Origin: Aestuariivivens sediminis
GTDB lineage: Bacteria; Bacteroidota; Bacteroidia; Flavobacteriales; Flavobacteriaceae
Assembly: GCF_022662105.1 (NCBI RefSeq)
Contig: NZ_JAKMCP010000001.1
Location: forward strand, 558,001 to 622,000
DNA: 64,000 bases
Reading direction: 5' to 3'
Under the pieces are notes generated by a model. That model did no database searches. It saw only the letters and a list, made by a program, of their open reading frames with translations, and was not told where the DNA came from. How positions within the stretch are numbered: the first letter of the stretch is position 1; each line of letters begins with the position of its first letter. Both the position numbers and the translations under genes were made by a program. Positions 9,638 through 20,398 of this stretch are shown here, piece after piece.

Positions 9638-11515
9638 ATGAATGTAATTGATGTTGTAATTATTACCCTGTACATAACCCTAACTTTAGGTGTTGGAATT
9701 TGGATCTCCAAAAAAGCCTCTAAAGGTTTGGATTCCTATTTTTTAGGGGGTAATAGCATAAAATGGTACTATTTGGGGTTAAGCAATGGCTCAGGCATGT
9801 TTGATGTTTCCGGAACGGCGTGGATGGTTGGTATTCTCTTTCTTTATGGGGCCAAGAGTTTCATGTTTATGTGGATTTGGCCGATTTGGAACCAAATCTT
9901 TATTATGGTATTCCTTGCTGCCTGGATACGCAGATCGAATATTATGACGGGATCAGAGTGGATTCTCACACGTTTTGGAGATGACAAGCCGGGCAGGGCA
10001 TCTCACCTCATCGTCGCTATTTTTGCCATTATAGCATCGATTGGATTTATAGCTTATTTTTTTGAAGGTGTTGGGAAGTTCATGACCATCATCTTGCCCT
10101 GGGATTTAACCCTTTCCCTAGGCCAAAGTATTTGGCTGACTTCAGAACAGAGTTATGCCTTAATCATTATTTTCTTAACCACTATATATACCATTAAGGG
10201 TGGCATGTTCTCGGTTGTTGCCACCGAAGTTTTACAATATGTAATCATGGTACTGGCAGGTGTTTTGGTTGCTGTTTATGCTTTTGTTACGATTTCGGAT
10301 GCACAGATATATGCCATTATCCCGGAAGAATGGAATTCCATTTTCTTTGGTTGGGAACTGGAGGGCTTTTGGGACGGTAAACTCCAATCATTTAACGATC
10401 TCATCGATTCTCAAGGGTATAAAATGTTTGGTGCTTTTATAGGTATGTCCTTGTTCAAGGGAATTTTTGCAAGCATAGCCGGACCAACTCCCAGCTATGA
10501 CATGCAGCGTATCTTATCCACCAGGTCCGTAAAAGAGGCGGCATACATGAGTGGATTTACCAATCTTGTCCTCTTCATTCCGCGTTATCTGTTAATAGGT
10601 GGTATTGTAGTTATTGGTTTGGTGTTTTTAACGCCTGAACTCAGTAACTTATCCGGAATTACTTCCAACGATTTAGAAATCATCCTACCTAAAGTCATCA
10701 ATTTTCATGTCCCTGTAGGCGTTAAGGGTTTACTCCTGGCAGGCTTGTTGGCCGCATTCATGTCTACCTTTTCAGCCTTTGTTAATTCCGGTCCGGCCTA
10801 CATTGTGAACGATATTTATAAAAAATATTTCAAACCTGAAGCTTCACCAAAGCACTATGTCAAAGCCAGTCATTTAGCCTCCTTTGCCATAGTCATTATT
10901 GGTGTTATCATGGGCTTTTTTGCAGAATCCATAAATTCCTTAACTTTATGGATTACCAGTGCTTTATACGGGGGTTATGTTGCTGCGAATTTTTTAAAAT
11001 GGGTATGGTGGCGCTTCAATGGATGGGGTTATTTTTGGGGAATGTTAGCCGGATTAATTATTGCAACCTTGCAATTTTTATTAGATCAGAATAAATCGAA
11101 TTTCGAAATGGGTTCCTGGCTTTACGATTTAGCTCAAATTCCTGCCATATATGTATTCCCTATACTGTTTTTTGTATCGCTGTTAGGCTCCTTTTTAGGT
11201 ACTTGGTTGACACCGGCAACAAATATGGAAACCCTAAAAAGTTTCTATAGCAACGTAAGACCTTGGGGCTGGTGGGACCCTGTTTATAAAATTCTGAAAA
11301 TTGAAGATGACAGCTTTAAGAAAAATACTGGTTTTACAAGTGACATGCTTAACTGTGCCATTGGTATTGTTTGGCAATCCAGTATGATATTACTGCCCAT
11401 ATATTTTATGGTCAGGGATTACCCTAAAGCTTTATGGACCTTATTCGTATTCGCTATAACTTCAATTATTTTAAAGTTCACCTGGTTAGATAAAGTAAAA
11501 ACATATAAAAATTAA
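9638..11515 (+). CDS. SSS-family sodium/solute symporter
   Basis: The 625-residue protein consists mostly of hydrophobic helices, about 13-15. It has sodium:solute symporter features such as [20 protein letters not shown] near residue 35 and [15 protein letters not shown] in the middle. SSS transporters import sugars, amino acids or organic acids with sodium. It lies 91 bp after a GH92 gene and 1 bp before the GH130 gene. From this I infer uptake of a small product such as a mannose-GlcNAc disaccharide or mannose across the inner membrane; the substrate itself cannot be read from sequence. It and the FucP-type permease are the only sugar transporters in the locus. Confidence 0.85.
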   Translation: MNVIDVVIITLYITLTLGVGIWISKKASKGLDSYFLGGNSIKWYYLGLSNGSGMFDVSGTAWMVGILFLYGAKSFMFMWIWPIWNQIFIMVFLAAWIRRSNIMTGSEWILTRFGDDKPGRASHLIVAIFAIIASIGFIAYFFEGVGKFMTIILPWDLTLSLGQSIWLTSEQSYALIIIFLTTIYTIKGGMFSVVATEVLQYVIMVLAGVLVAVYAFVTISDAQIYAIIPEEWNSIFFGWELEGFWDGKLQSFNDLIDSQGYKMFGAFIGMSLFKGIFASIAGPTPSYDMQRILSTRSVKEAAYMSGFTNLVLFIPRYLLIGGIVVIGLVFLTPELSNLSGITSNDLEIILPKVINFHVPVGVKGLLLAGLLAAFMSTFSAFVNSGPAYIVNDIYKKYFKPEASPKHYVKASHLASFAIVIIGVIMGFFAESINSLTLWITSALYGGYVAANFLKWVWWRFNGWGYFWGMLAGLIIATLQFLLDQNKSNFEMGSWLYDLAQIPAIYVFPILFFVSLLGSFLGTWLTPATNMETLKSFYSNVRPWGWWDPVYKILKIEDDSFKKNTGFTSDMLNCAIGIVWQSSMILLPIYFMVRDYPKALWTLFVFAITSIILKFTWLDKVKTYKN

Positions 11516-11516
11516 A

Positions 11517-12488
11517 ATGCAAAACAGAACGTTCCCATGGCAAGACAAACCCAAAGGTTGTCGAGAGGTTTTATGGCGATATACCGAAAATCCCATAATC
11601 AATAGGTATGACATCCCCTCTTCCAATAGCATATTCAACAGTGCGGTGGTTCCATTTGGAGAGGGCTATGCAGGGGTATTTCGATGCGATAACAAAGCCG
11701 TTCAAATGAATATTTTTGCGGGTTTCAGCAAAGATGCCATACATTGGGACATCCATCATGAACCCATTAAAATGCAGGCAGGAAATACAAGTATGATTGA
11801 ATCCGATTATAAATACGATCCCCGAGTGGTATTTTTAGAAGATCGCTATTGGATTACCTGGTGCAATGGCTATCATGGCCCTACTATTGGTATTGGATAC
11901 ACTTTTGATTTCAAAGAATTTTTTCAATGTGAAAATGCATTTTTACCATTTAATAGAAACGGGGTTTTATTTCCAAAAAAAATCAATGGGAAATACGCCA
12001 TGCTCAGCCGTCCCAGTGATAATGGACATACGCCATTTGGCGATATTTATGTTAGTTATAGTCCCGACATGAAATACTGGGGCGAGCATCGTTGTGTTAT
12101 GAAAACAGCTGCGTTTGAAGACAGCGCATGGCAATGTACTAAAATAGGTGCAGGGCCTGTTCCCATTTTAACGGATGATGGTTGGCTCCTGTTCTATCAC
12201 GGTGTTATTAAAACGTGCAACGGATTTCGTTATGCCATGGGAGCAGCAATATTGGATGAAAATGAACCTGATCGGGTGAAATACAGGACGCAACCCTATT
12301 TATTAGGTCCCGCTGAAGATTATGAAATGGCCGGGGATGTGCCCAATGTTGTCTTTCCATGTGCCGCCTTGCATGATAGCACTGAAGACAAATTAGCCAT
12401 CTACTATGGAGCTGCCGATACGGTTGTTGCCTTGGCTTTTGGAAAATTATCGGAGGTGGTTCAATTTACCAAAGAGAATAGCTTATAA
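11517..12488 (+). CDS. GH130 family beta-mannoside phosphorylase
   Basis: GH130 enzymes mostly phosphorolyse beta-mannosides to mannose-1-phosphate; a Bacteroides member acts on Man-beta-1,4-GlcNAc, the N-glycan core disaccharide. The 323-residue protein has the five-bladed propeller pattern, including [16 protein letters not shown] with the conserved catalytic Asp101, and WLLFYHGV further on. No signal peptide is seen, so a cytoplasmic site is likely, consistent with a phosphate-dependent reaction. It begins 1 bp after the symporter gene, which suggests that the symporter brings in its substrate. Specificity for Man-GlcNAc is inferred from context. No beta-mannosidase (GH2 or GH5) is encoded here, so this enzyme would fill that step. 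Confidence 0.88.
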   Translation: MQNRTFPWQDKPKGCREVLWRYTENPIINRYDIPSSNSIFNSAVVPFGEGYAGVFRCDNKAVQMNIFAGFSKDAIHWDIHHEPIKMQAGNTSMIESDYKYDPRVVFLEDRYWITWCNGYHGPTIGIGYTFDFKEFFQCENAFLPFNRNGVLFPKKINGKYAMLSRPSDNGHTPFGDIYVSYSPDMKYWGEHRCVMKTAAFEDSAWQCTKIGAGPVPILTDDGWLLFYHGVIKTCNGFRYAMGAAILDENEPDRVKYRTQPYLLGPAEDYEMAGDVPNVVFPCAALHDSTEDKLAIYYGAADTVVALAFGKLSEVVQFTKENSL

Positions 12489-12497
12489 CTCATAATT

Positions 12498-13571
12498 ATG
12501 AATTTCAGATTTAACTTTTTAAGTATCATTTTAATAGGCACTGCAGTTATGGGTTGTGCGCAATCCAAAATGGAAATTGTCCCACAAACCTATGTTGCGG
12601 TAAAAACCTCGGAAACCATTGAGATTGACGGAATAGCAAAGGAAGACGCCTGGAAGAAAGCCGAATGGACCAACGATTTTATAGATATAGAAGGAGATAA
12701 AACCCCTACTTACCAAACCCGTGTAAAAATGTTATGGGATGAGAACTATTTTTACATTTTTGCCGATATTAAAGAACCTCATGTTTGGGGCACACTCAAA
12801 CAGCGCGATACCATTATTTTTTACAACAATGACTTCGAGATTTTTATAGATCCGGATGGCGATACCCACAATTATTATGAACTGGAAATTAATGCCCTTA
12901 ATACGGTATGGGATCTATTTCTTGGAAAGCCTTACAGGGAAATCAATAATGCGGTGTTAAACGATTGGAATTGTACGGGATTAAAATCGGCGGTACATGT
13001 TAAGGGGACCTTGAACAATTCGAAAGATACAGATGAAGGCTGGACCATGGAAATGGCGATACCGTTTAAGGCCTTAAGGATGGGGTTTAACCAAAACAAT
13101 GTTCCAAAAGACCAATTTTGGCGGGTTAATTTTTCAAGGGTCAATTGGAATTTCGAATTAAACCGGGGTACTTACTCGCGTAAAAAAGACCATACCGGTA
13201 AATTTTTACCTGAGTATAATTGGGTGTGGTCACCTACCGGGGTTATCAATATGCATGTTCCGGAGCTTTGGGGCTATGTGTATTTTTCATCAAAGGACAT
13301 TGGACAGGAAGATACCTTTGTCATTCCCAACGACGAAAAGGTTAAATGGGAATTATATAAACTATATCGCGCTCAAAAAGCATATTATGAGATACACGAT
13401 AATTGGGCAACCTCCGTGGACCTCATTGCTAAAACTCCAATACTAATAGACGGTAAAACCATCAGTCCAAACCTTGAAAATTATCATTTGGGATGGACCA
13501 TTTCGGTGAAAAGTCCTTTTTCGGATAAGGTGTTATTCATTAAAGAAGATGGTAAATTTATAGAACAATAA
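12498..13571 (+). CDS. CBM9-like carbohydrate-binding lipoprotein
   Basis: This 357-residue protein starts with a lipoprotein signal (AVMGC, Cys20). Residues about 40-245 follow the family 9 carbohydrate-binding-module-like fold: a EIDGIAKEDAWKKA opening, then LWDENYFYIFADI and a DDxFEIFIDPDGD-type segment. The remaining C-terminal part has no motif I recognise. CBM9 modules bind sugars, often at reducing ends. A stand-alone surface protein of this kind could capture glycans, perhaps partly taking the place of the missing SusD, which is speculative. It lies 9 bp after the GH130 gene and 17 bp before the GHL10-like gene, in the same operon. Confidence 0.75.
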   Translation: MNFRFNFLSIILIGTAVMGCAQSKMEIVPQTYVAVKTSETIEIDGIAKEDAWKKAEWTNDFIDIEGDKTPTYQTRVKMLWDENYFYIFADIKEPHVWGTLKQRDTIIFYNNDFEIFIDPDGDTHNYYELEINALNTVWDLFLGKPYREINNAVLNDWNCTGLKSAVHVKGTLNNSKDTDEGWTMEMAIPFKALRMGFNQNNVPKDQFWRVNFSRVNWNFELNRGTYSRKKDHTGKFLPEYNWVWSPTGVINMHVPELWGYVYFSSKDIGQEDTFVIPNDEKVKWELYKLYRAQKAYYEIHDNWATSVDLIAKTPILIDGKTISPNLENYHLGWTISVKSPFSDKVLFIKEDGKFIEQ

Positions 13572-13588
13572 CTTAAACTCATTCAACA

Positions 13589-14701
13589 ATGTTACGATCA
13601 ACCCTTTTTGCATGTTTACTTTTTCTAGTCGCCTGCAATCAAAAAGACACTGAAAAACAGGATATCCCCCAACAAGATTCCGCTCTTGCTGAGTCTAATT
13701 TTGATTTTGGAACATGGATTACCTCCAACCCTAATACATCCAATGAGGATTACGTTAAAGAATTCAAGCGTTATAAATCCGGGGGTATTGATGAAGTTCT
13801 AATTAATACGGGAACCGACCCCAAAGAATTGGAGCGCTTGGTCCCCCTGGCAAAAGCAGAAGGCTTGCAAGTTCACGCCTGGATTATGGCCATGAATCGT
13901 CCCGGAGATTCTATTGCCTTGCAGCACCCGGACTGGTATGTCGTTAGCAGAGATGGAAAGTCCTGTTTCGATACACGTCCGTATGTGGATTACTACCAGT
14001 GGTTGTGTCCTACAAGAGAAGCCTCTCGAAATCATGTACTTGGCTTGGTGGAAGGATTGGCCAAAGTTGAGGGTATTGAAAGTGTTCATCTGGATTATAT
14101 TCGATTTCCCGATATTTTCTTACCGATAGGATTATTACCTAAATACAACCTGGTACAAGATGAAGAACTGGCCGAATTTGATTTTTGCTATTGTGACGAA
14201 TGCATCAATGCCTTTGAAAAAATGCATCATAAAAATCCTAGAGACATTGAAAACACCGCTATTGATATGGAGTGGAAGAACTTTAGGTTAAACGCCATAA
14301 AATCGGTGGTCGATGACGCTTACAAAATTGTTCACCGATACAATAAAAGACTGACAGCGGCGGTGTTCCCATATCCTGAAATGGCAGACCATATGGTGCG
14401 CCAACGATGGGATAAATGGGATATAGATGAAGTTTACCCCATGATTTATCATGGGTTCTATAATGAAGAAATAGACTGGATTGGTTACGCTACCAAACAA
14501 GGTGTAACCGACATAGAATCTGAAAACATCGCTTTAAATACAGGTGTTTACTTACCCCCTTTTAATTCGGCTGAAGAACTAAAACAGGCCATTGTCTTAG
14601 CTAAGGAAAATGGAGCAATAGGCATTACTTTTTTTGATGGAAACGGGTTGACAGATGCGTATCTTCAGGCCATAAAAGAGGTGAAGGCGACCTTGAAATA
14701 G
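13589..14701 (+). CDS. GHL10/DUF187-type putative glycoside hydrolase lipoprotein
   Basis: The 370-residue protein carries a lipoprotein signal (LFLVAC, Cys16). The rest looks like a TIM barrel of the GHL10 (DUF187) group: a SNEDYVKEFKRYKSGGIDEV strand-helix start, the diagnostic VHLDYIRFP motif (Asp169), and VYPMIYHG near the C-terminal strands. Proteins of this group are thought to be glycosidases but few have known substrates. It lies between the CBM9-like gene and a second GH92 gene. I infer an accessory glycosidase for this glycan; the bond cleaved is unknown. Confidence 0.7.
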   Translation: MLRSTLFACLLFLVACNQKDTEKQDIPQQDSALAESNFDFGTWITSNPNTSNEDYVKEFKRYKSGGIDEVLINTGTDPKELERLVPLAKAEGLQVHAWIMAMNRPGDSIALQHPDWYVVSRDGKSCFDTRPYVDYYQWLCPTREASRNHVLGLVEGLAKVEGIESVHLDYIRFPDIFLPIGLLPKYNLVQDEELAEFDFCYCDECINAFEKMHHKNPRDIENTAIDMEWKNFRLNAIKSVVDDAYKIVHRYNKRLTAAVFPYPEMADHMVRQRWDKWDIDEVYPMIYHGFYNEEIDWIGYATKQGVTDIESENIALNTGVYLPPFNSAEELKQAIVLAKENGAIGITFFDGNGLTDAYLQAIKEVKATLK

Positions 14702-14785
14702 TAAAAAACAGGTTGCCGTTTGGGATGACATATTAAGACCTCGTCCTTAATTACGGTACAACAGGTCTCTAAAAGAATCATAAAA

Positions 14786-17026
14786 TTGCAAAAACACGGT
14801 TTCATTTTAATCCTTTTGATGGCACAACTGTTTAGTTGTACCCAGAAAACCTATATAGCTCAGGAAAAATTAACCACATTTGTTAACCCTTTTGTTGGAA
14901 CCGATGGCCCGGGAAACACCTATCCGGGAGCAACTGTTCCTTTTGGTATGGTACAACTGAGTCCGGATATAGGCATCCCGGGATGGGATAGAATTGCAGG
15001 CTATTACTATCAAGATTCAATACTATCCGGGTTTTCCCATATGCATTTAACAGGTACGGGTGCAGGTGATTTATACGATATTTTGGTGATGCCTACCAAT
15101 AGTCGTTTTTCAAAACGCATCGCAGCGAATAATTTTAAACCGTTCTCTTCCTTTTCACATGAGAAAGAAAAGGCATCTCCCGGGTATTACAGCGTGGAAC
15201 TCCTGGATTATGACATACAGGTGGAGCTAACCTCAACAGCTAGAACAGGCATTCATAAATACACTTTTCCCAAAGATTCCCTATCTCAAATCCACATCGA
15301 TTTAGGATATGCTCTCAATTGGGATGCCCCGGTGGACACCTATTTAAAGGTGGTAAACCAGACCACAATTGAAGGCTACCGTAAATCGACGGGATGGGCC
15401 AGAGACCAAAGGGTCTATTTCAAAATAGCGTTGTCAAAACCCTTTAACAACTATCAACTTTTTCAGAATGATACTTTGGTAATGCATTCAGCAAAAGGTA
15501 AAAACACGCGAATAATACTAAATTACAACACCTCGGAAGGTGAAACCATCGTTTTAAAAACAGGACTATCTACTGCAAATCTAGACGGAGCTCGAAAATC
15601 TATTGCCTTAGAAGCACCCCATTTCGATTTTGAATCTTATAAATCGGAGGCCAATAGCCTATGGGAAAAGGCGCTTCAAAAAATAAAAATAGAAACCACG
15701 GACCGCAACAAAAAATCTATTTTTTATACCATGTTGTATCAATCCATGTTGGCGCCAACCCTTTTAAGTGACTTAAATAATAAGTATAAAGGGGCCAATG
15801 ATACTATAATGAAAGCTCATCAATTTAACCGATACGACACCTTTTCACTTTGGGATACATACAGAGCAGCTCATCCATTATATACCATATTACACCCTAA
15901 TATAGTATCCGACATGATCAAATCCATGTTGGCCCACTACAATGAAACGGGATTGCTGCCGGTTTGGTCCCTGCAAGGAAACGAAACCAATATGATGATT
16001 GGTTACCATGCGGTCCCTGTGATTGTTGATGCGTATTTTAAAGGAATCGAATTTAATTACGATTTGGCCTTTGAAGCTTGTAAAGCCAGTGCGATGGACG
16101 ACTCCAGACAAATTGACGTTTATAAACAAATCGGGTATGTCCCTATTGATGGACACCATGAAAACTGGTCGGTTTCCAAAACCCTTGAATATGCCTACGA
16201 CGATTGGTGTATTGCCATGTTTGCCAAGGCATTACATAAGCCTGAAGATTATCATTATTTTTTAAAACGCTCTAATAATTGGAGAAATGTTTATGACGGC
16301 AAGAGTACCTTTATGCGTCCGAAATATAAAAACGGTGAATTTATTGAACACTTTGTCCCCAAAGAATATACGCCCTATTTTTGTGAAAGCAATGCATGGC
16401 AGTATATGTGGAATGTTCCTCAAAACATAGAAGACCTCATAAAAGCCGTTGGTGGAAATGACCGATTTGAACAAAAATTGGATTCGATGTTTAGTCTTAA
16501 TCCGCTTCCCGAAGACCGACTTCCCATATTTAGTACCGGTATGATAGGACAATACGCCCATGGCAATGAACCCAGCCATCATGTTGGATATTTATACAAT
16601 TATATTGACAGACCATGGAAAACCCAACATCGCATCAGGCAAATTTTAGAAACCCAGTACAAGAACGAACCTAATGGGCATTGTGGCAATGAAGACTGCG
16701 GGCAGATGTCGTCCTGGTACGTTTTGAGTGCATTGGGATTTTATCCTGTTAATCCGGCCCAGGGCCTCTATAGCTTTGGGTCCCCCCTATTCGACAAAGC
16801 GACGATTAATCTTGATAATGGAAAACGGTTTATCATTGAAGCAAATAACAATTCCATTGATCATAAATACATTCAATCGATACACTTGAATGGGGAAGCC
16901 CTCGATAGGAATTATATAACGCATCAAGACATTCTTGCTGGCGGTATTTTGATTTTCAATATGGGTCATCAACCCGTTAAAGAAAGACAACTTAAGAAAG
17001 GCATATCATCAAAAATATATCATTAA
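14786..17026 (+). CDS. GH92 family alpha-mannosidase, lipoprotein (TTG start)
   Basis: This is the second GH92, 746 residues. The start is TTG at 14786: it gives a complete lipoprotein signal (ILLMAQLFSC, Cys18), whereas the next ATG would cut off most of the hydrophobic stretch. The family N-terminus reads VNPFVGTDGPGNTYPGATVPF. The general-acid Glu595 lies in YAHGNEPSHH, and GNEDCGQMSSW marks the base region. It is closest to the GH92 at 7294, sharing the GYHxxPV segment around the +1 subsite, so the two may have related linkage preference. The glycosylasparaginase gene follows 4 bp later, linking mannose trimming to release of the Asn-linked core. Confidence 0.92.
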   Translation: MQKHGFILILLMAQLFSCTQKTYIAQEKLTTFVNPFVGTDGPGNTYPGATVPFGMVQLSPDIGIPGWDRIAGYYYQDSILSGFSHMHLTGTGAGDLYDILVMPTNSRFSKRIAANNFKPFSSFSHEKEKASPGYYSVELLDYDIQVELTSTARTGIHKYTFPKDSLSQIHIDLGYALNWDAPVDTYLKVVNQTTIEGYRKSTGWARDQRVYFKIALSKPFNNYQLFQNDTLVMHSAKGKNTRIILNYNTSEGETIVLKTGLSTANLDGARKSIALEAPHFDFESYKSEANSLWEKALQKIKIETTDRNKKSIFYTMLYQSMLAPTLLSDLNNKYKGANDTIMKAHQFNRYDTFSLWDTYRAAHPLYTILHPNIVSDMIKSMLAHYNETGLLPVWSLQGNETNMMIGYHAVPVIVDAYFKGIEFNYDLAFEACKASAMDDSRQIDVYKQIGYVPIDGHHENWSVSKTLEYAYDDWCIAMFAKALHKPEDYHYFLKRSNNWRNVYDGKSTFMRPKYKNGEFIEHFVPKEYTPYFCESNAWQYMWNVPQNIEDLIKAVGGNDRFEQKLDSMFSLNPLPEDRLPIFSTGMIGQYAHGNEPSHHVGYLYNYIDRPWKTQHRIRQILETQYKNEPNGHCGNEDCGQMSSWYVLSALGFYPVNPAQGLYSFGSPLFDKATINLDNGKRFIIEANNNSIDHKYIQSIHLNGEALDRNYITHQDILAGGILIFNMGHQPVKERQLKKGISSKIYH

Positions 17027-17030
17027 AATT

Positions 17031-18053
17031 ATGGCAAATAGAAGGGATTTTATAAAGAAGACCGCTTTGGGAACCCTGGGTATAAGTACCACAATAGGTT
17101 GTAAGGACCTTGCAAAAGGCGAACAAAAGGCCCCCGTTTTACCAGCAGATTACGCCACCGTTAAACCCATTATTATCTCTACATGGAAACATGGATTTTC
17201 TGCTAATGAATCCGCTTGGAACGTCCTTACCAATGGCGGGTCGGTAATAGATGCCGTAGAAGCAGGTGTGATGGTTTCAGAAGGCGATCCCAATGAACGC
17301 AGTGTAGGTTTGGGGGGGCTACCCGACAGGGAAGGAAAGGTGACTTTAGACGCCTGCATCATGGATCATAATAGCAACTGTGGATCGGTATCCTTTTTAC
17401 AAGGTATTAAGCACCCTATTTCCGTAGCTCGGAAGGTTATGGAAGACACACCCCATGTGATGCTCACGGGAGCGGGCGCTCTTAAATTTGCCTTGTCAAA
17501 AGGGTTTAAGGAAGAGAATTTGCTTACTCCGGAATCTGAACGGGATTGGAAAAAATGGCTTGAACAATCAAACTACAAACCCATTATTAACATAGAAAAC
17601 CACGATACCATAAGTATGCTGGCTCTTGATGAAAACAACAACCTTTCCGGTGCTTGTACCACAAGCGGTGCAGCTTGGAAAATGCATGGACGTGTTGGAG
17701 ATTCACCCATTATTGGAGCAGGTCTGTTTTTAGACAACACGGTTGGAGCTGCAGCAGCAACAGGACTTGGAGAAGCGGTTATAAGGACCGCCGGTAGTGC
17801 CATGGTTGTTGAACAAATGCGGATGGGGAAATCACCAACTGAAGCTTGTAAAACAATTGTGGAGCGCATTTATACCATCCATAAAAACCATAAGGACATG
17901 GACTACCTTCAAGTTGGATTTATTGCACTTAACAAACAAGGAGAATATGGTGGCTACAGTTTACGATCCGGGTTTGATTATGCTGTTTGCGATGGGAAAC
18001 AGGGTAACCGAATGGAAGATGCGTCATTTAAAATGGAATGGAATGAAAACTAA
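17031..18053 (+). CDS. Glycosylasparaginase (N4-(beta-N-acetylglucosaminyl)-L-asparaginase)
   Basis: The enzyme hydrolyses the bond between GlcNAc and asparagine once the peptide is gone. It is an Ntn hydrolase that cuts itself to expose a catalytic Thr. In this 340-residue protein the cut site is visible as HDTISMLALD, making Thr193 the predicted nucleophile, followed by the family segments GACTTSGAAWKMHGRVGDSP and GAGLFLDN. The N-terminus has a twin-arginine-like signal (NRRDFIKKTALGTLGIS), so periplasmic export is likely. It sits between GH92 and GH20 genes and overlaps the GH20 gene by 11 bp. Its presence is the best evidence that the substrate is an Asn-linked glycan. Confidence 0.92.
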   Translation: MANRRDFIKKTALGTLGISTTIGCKDLAKGEQKAPVLPADYATVKPIIISTWKHGFSANESAWNVLTNGGSVIDAVEAGVMVSEGDPNERSVGLGGLPDREGKVTLDACIMDHNSNCGSVSFLQGIKHPISVARKVMEDTPHVMLTGAGALKFALSKGFKEENLLTPESERDWKKWLEQSNYKPIINIENHDTISMLALDENNNLSGACTTSGAAWKMHGRVGDSPIIGAGLFLDNTVGAAAATGLGEAVIRTAGSAMVVEQMRMGKSPTEACKTIVERIYTIHKNHKDMDYLQVGFIALNKQGEYGGYSLRSGFDYAVCDGKQGNRMEDASFKMEWNEN

Positions 18054-20382
18054 AATTAATTGGGCTCTAAAATCATTAATTATCCTGTTTGCCCTGTGCT
18101 GTTTGGGATGCCAAAACAAGGCGTCGAACCCGATTACCGAAAAGGACATCCATATCATCCCGAAACCAAAGGACCTAAAATTAGGTTCAGGTCATTTTGT
18201 ATTTACTGAAAAAACGAAACTTTATGTGCCCAATAACGACCATTTGGGAGCTGCAGACGTCCTGCTGAATAGGTTTAAGAATGCGGCAAACTGGGATTTA
18301 GAAGTGGTTAAAGACTTACCGTCCACTAATTTCATTCAGTTTAAAAACAATGGAAATTTAGACCACGAGGCTTACACGTTAAATGTGAACAACACACACG
18401 TTACCATTGAGGCCAATAGTTTTTCGGGCTTTTCATATGGAATCCAAACCCTAAGGCAATTGCTACCATCTGAAATTGAAAGTCAACAACCTATTGAATC
18501 TGTTGTTTGGGAAGTCCCCCAGGTGATGATTACTGATTCCCCGCGTTTTAAATGGCGTGGATTGATGCTGGACGTATCCCGTCATTTCTTTCAAAAAGAA
18601 TATATTATGGAAACCATTGATCGTTTGGCCTACCATAAAATGAACACCTTACACCTGCATTTAGTGGATGATCAGGGCTGGCGTATAGAAATAAAAAAGT
18701 ACCCTAAGCTCACCGATATAGGGGCTTATAGAGTAGACCAAGAAGACAAGCCCTGGAATGCCAGACCACCACAAAAAGAGGAAGTCAACAACCTGTATGG
18801 CGGGTATTTTACCCAGGAGGATATTAAAGATATTGTAGCTTATGCAGAACGTAGAGGTGTCAATGTTGTTCCCGAAATTGAAATGCCGGCCCATGTGACC
18901 AGTGCCATTGCATCCTATCCTGAATTCTCCTGTTTGGAAGAACCCGTAACCGTGCCATCCGGTGGGTTATGGCCAATAACAGATATTTATTGCGCCGGGA
19001 AAGAATCGACTTTCGAGTTTTTGGAAAACGTTCTAACAGAGGTCATGGCCTTGTTCCCTTCGAAGTACATTCATGTGGGCGGCGATGAAGCCACCAAAAC
19101 CAATTGGAAAACCTGTAAACATTGTCAAAAACGAATGCAGTTAGAGGGATTAAAAAATGTAGAGGAACTTCAAAGCTATTTCATAAAACGCATGGAACGC
19201 TTTATAAGTTCCAAGGGACGTATTCTTATTGGATGGGATGAAATTTTAGAGGGTGGTTTAGCCCCTGGCGCTACGGTAATGAGTTGGCGGGGAGTAAAAG
19301 GGGGACTGGAAGCGTCGTCTGAAGGACATGATGTTGTCATGACGCCCGGAACGCATTGTTATTTTGACCATTACCAAGGGCCTATGGATACCGAACCAAA
19401 AGCCTGGGGCGGATTTACGCCGGTGAGCAAAGTTTATGAATTTGACCCCGTAGTAGATTCCATGACCCAAGCTCAGGCCGAACATGTTTTGGGTGGACAG
19501 GCGAATTTATGGGCTGAGTACATTCCAACAACGGCCCATTCAGAATACATGATCTTTCCGCGTTTGGCTGCCTTATCCGAAACCCTGTGGAGCCCAAAAA
19601 CCAACAGAAGTTGGGCGGAATTCTCATCGCGCTTAGTCCCTTTATTTAAGCGTTATGAGTATCAGGGCATTAACTATGCCAGAAGTGCATACGCTATTAC
19701 CGCAGAAACCGAAGTAAACGATTCTACTCATGTGATTACAGTTGCCTTAAAGACCGAATTTCCAGATACGGATATCCGATATGCATTAAATGATGATCAT
19801 CTTGAAACCTCCGGCACATCCTACACCATGCCCATTGAAATTGATTCAACAACCACCATTAGGGCCTCTCGCTACGACCATAATGCCCCTGTAGGCCAAG
19901 TTTTTAACAAAACATTTAATTACCATAAAGCGGTAGGCAAACCAGTAACCTATAACACCTTGTACAGCAATAGCTACCAAGGTAAGGGCGCCAATAATAT
20001 GGTAAATATTGTTCGTGGAACAAAGAACTTTCATGATGGACAATGGCAAGCATGGATTGGAAACAATATGGATCTGGTCATAGATTTAGAATCTTCGACA
20101 GAACTATCGGAAGTGACCATAGGCACCATGGAAAATCAAGGTCCATCCATTTACTTTCCGACTCAAATCGAGGTACTATTGTCCACCGATGGTAAATCCT
20201 TTAGCTCCGTAGGCAAAATCGACAGACCATTTAAAGTCAATCCAACAATTGAACTGAAAGACTTTACCATTAGATTTAATAAACAGCAGGCCACGCATGT
20301 ACAGGTTAAGGCAGTAAGCCTAAAAAAGACTCCAAGTGGTGGAGGTGCATGGCTCTTTGTTGATGAGATTGTAGTCAATTAA
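18043..20382 (+). CDS. GH20 beta-N-acetylhexosaminidase with C-terminal Fn3-like and discoidin-like modules
   Basis: GH20 enzymes remove terminal beta-GlcNAc or GalNAc by substrate-assisted catalysis. I place the start at 18043 because it gives a proper lipoprotein signal (LFALCCLGC, Cys23); the frame is open further upstream but only inside the previous gene. The 779-residue protein has a GH20b domain (35-165), a barrel with the catalytic pair Asp348-Glu349 in HVGGDEA, a chitobiase-type Fn3-like segment (about 555-630), and a C-terminal discoidin-like module ending AWLFVDEIVVN. That last module recurs in three other proteins of the locus. The start overlaps the glycosylasparaginase stop by 11 bp, indicating translational coupling. 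Confidence 0.92.
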   Translation: MKTKINWALKSLIILFALCCLGCQNKASNPITEKDIHIIPKPKDLKLGSGHFVFTEKTKLYVPNNDHLGAADVLLNRFKNAANWDLEVVKDLPSTNFIQFKNNGNLDHEAYTLNVNNTHVTIEANSFSGFSYGIQTLRQLLPSEIESQQPIESVVWEVPQVMITDSPRFKWRGLMLDVSRHFFQKEYIMETIDRLAYHKMNTLHLHLVDDQGWRIEIKKYPKLTDIGAYRVDQEDKPWNARPPQKEEVNNLYGGYFTQEDIKDIVAYAERRGVNVVPEIEMPAHVTSAIASYPEFSCLEEPVTVPSGGLWPITDIYCAGKESTFEFLENVLTEVMALFPSKYIHVGGDEATKTNWKTCKHCQKRMQLEGLKNVEELQSYFIKRMERFISSKGRILIGWDEILEGGLAPGATVMSWRGVKGGLEASSEGHDVVMTPGTHCYFDHYQGPMDTEPKAWGGFTPVSKVYEFDPVVDSMTQAQAEHVLGGQANLWAEYIPTTAHSEYMIFPRLAALSETLWSPKTNRSWAEFSSRLVPLFKRYEYQGINYARSAYAITAETEVNDSTHVITVALKTEFPDTDIRYALNDDHLETSGTSYTMPIEIDSTTTIRASRYDHNAPVGQVFNKTFNYHKAVGKPVTYNTLYSNSYQGKGANNMVNIVRGTKNFHDGQWQAWIGNNMDLVIDLESSTELSEVTIGTMENQGPSIYFPTQIEVLLSTDGKSFSSVGKIDRPFKVNPTIELKDFTIRFNKQQATHVQVKAVSLKKTPSGGGAWLFVDEIVVN

Positions 20383-20398
20383 TTTTATCGCTTCCAGC

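Noticed and set aside
16262-16582. 106-codon minus-strand open frame inside the second GH92 gene
   Set aside because: It lies antisense within a conserved gene with catalytic motifs; there is no family resemblance or separate promoter.
17797-18042. Upstream extension of the GH20 reading frame by 82 codons
   Set aside because: The extra part lies wholly inside the glycosylasparaginase gene in another frame, and the ATG at 18043 begins a clean lipoprotein signal.
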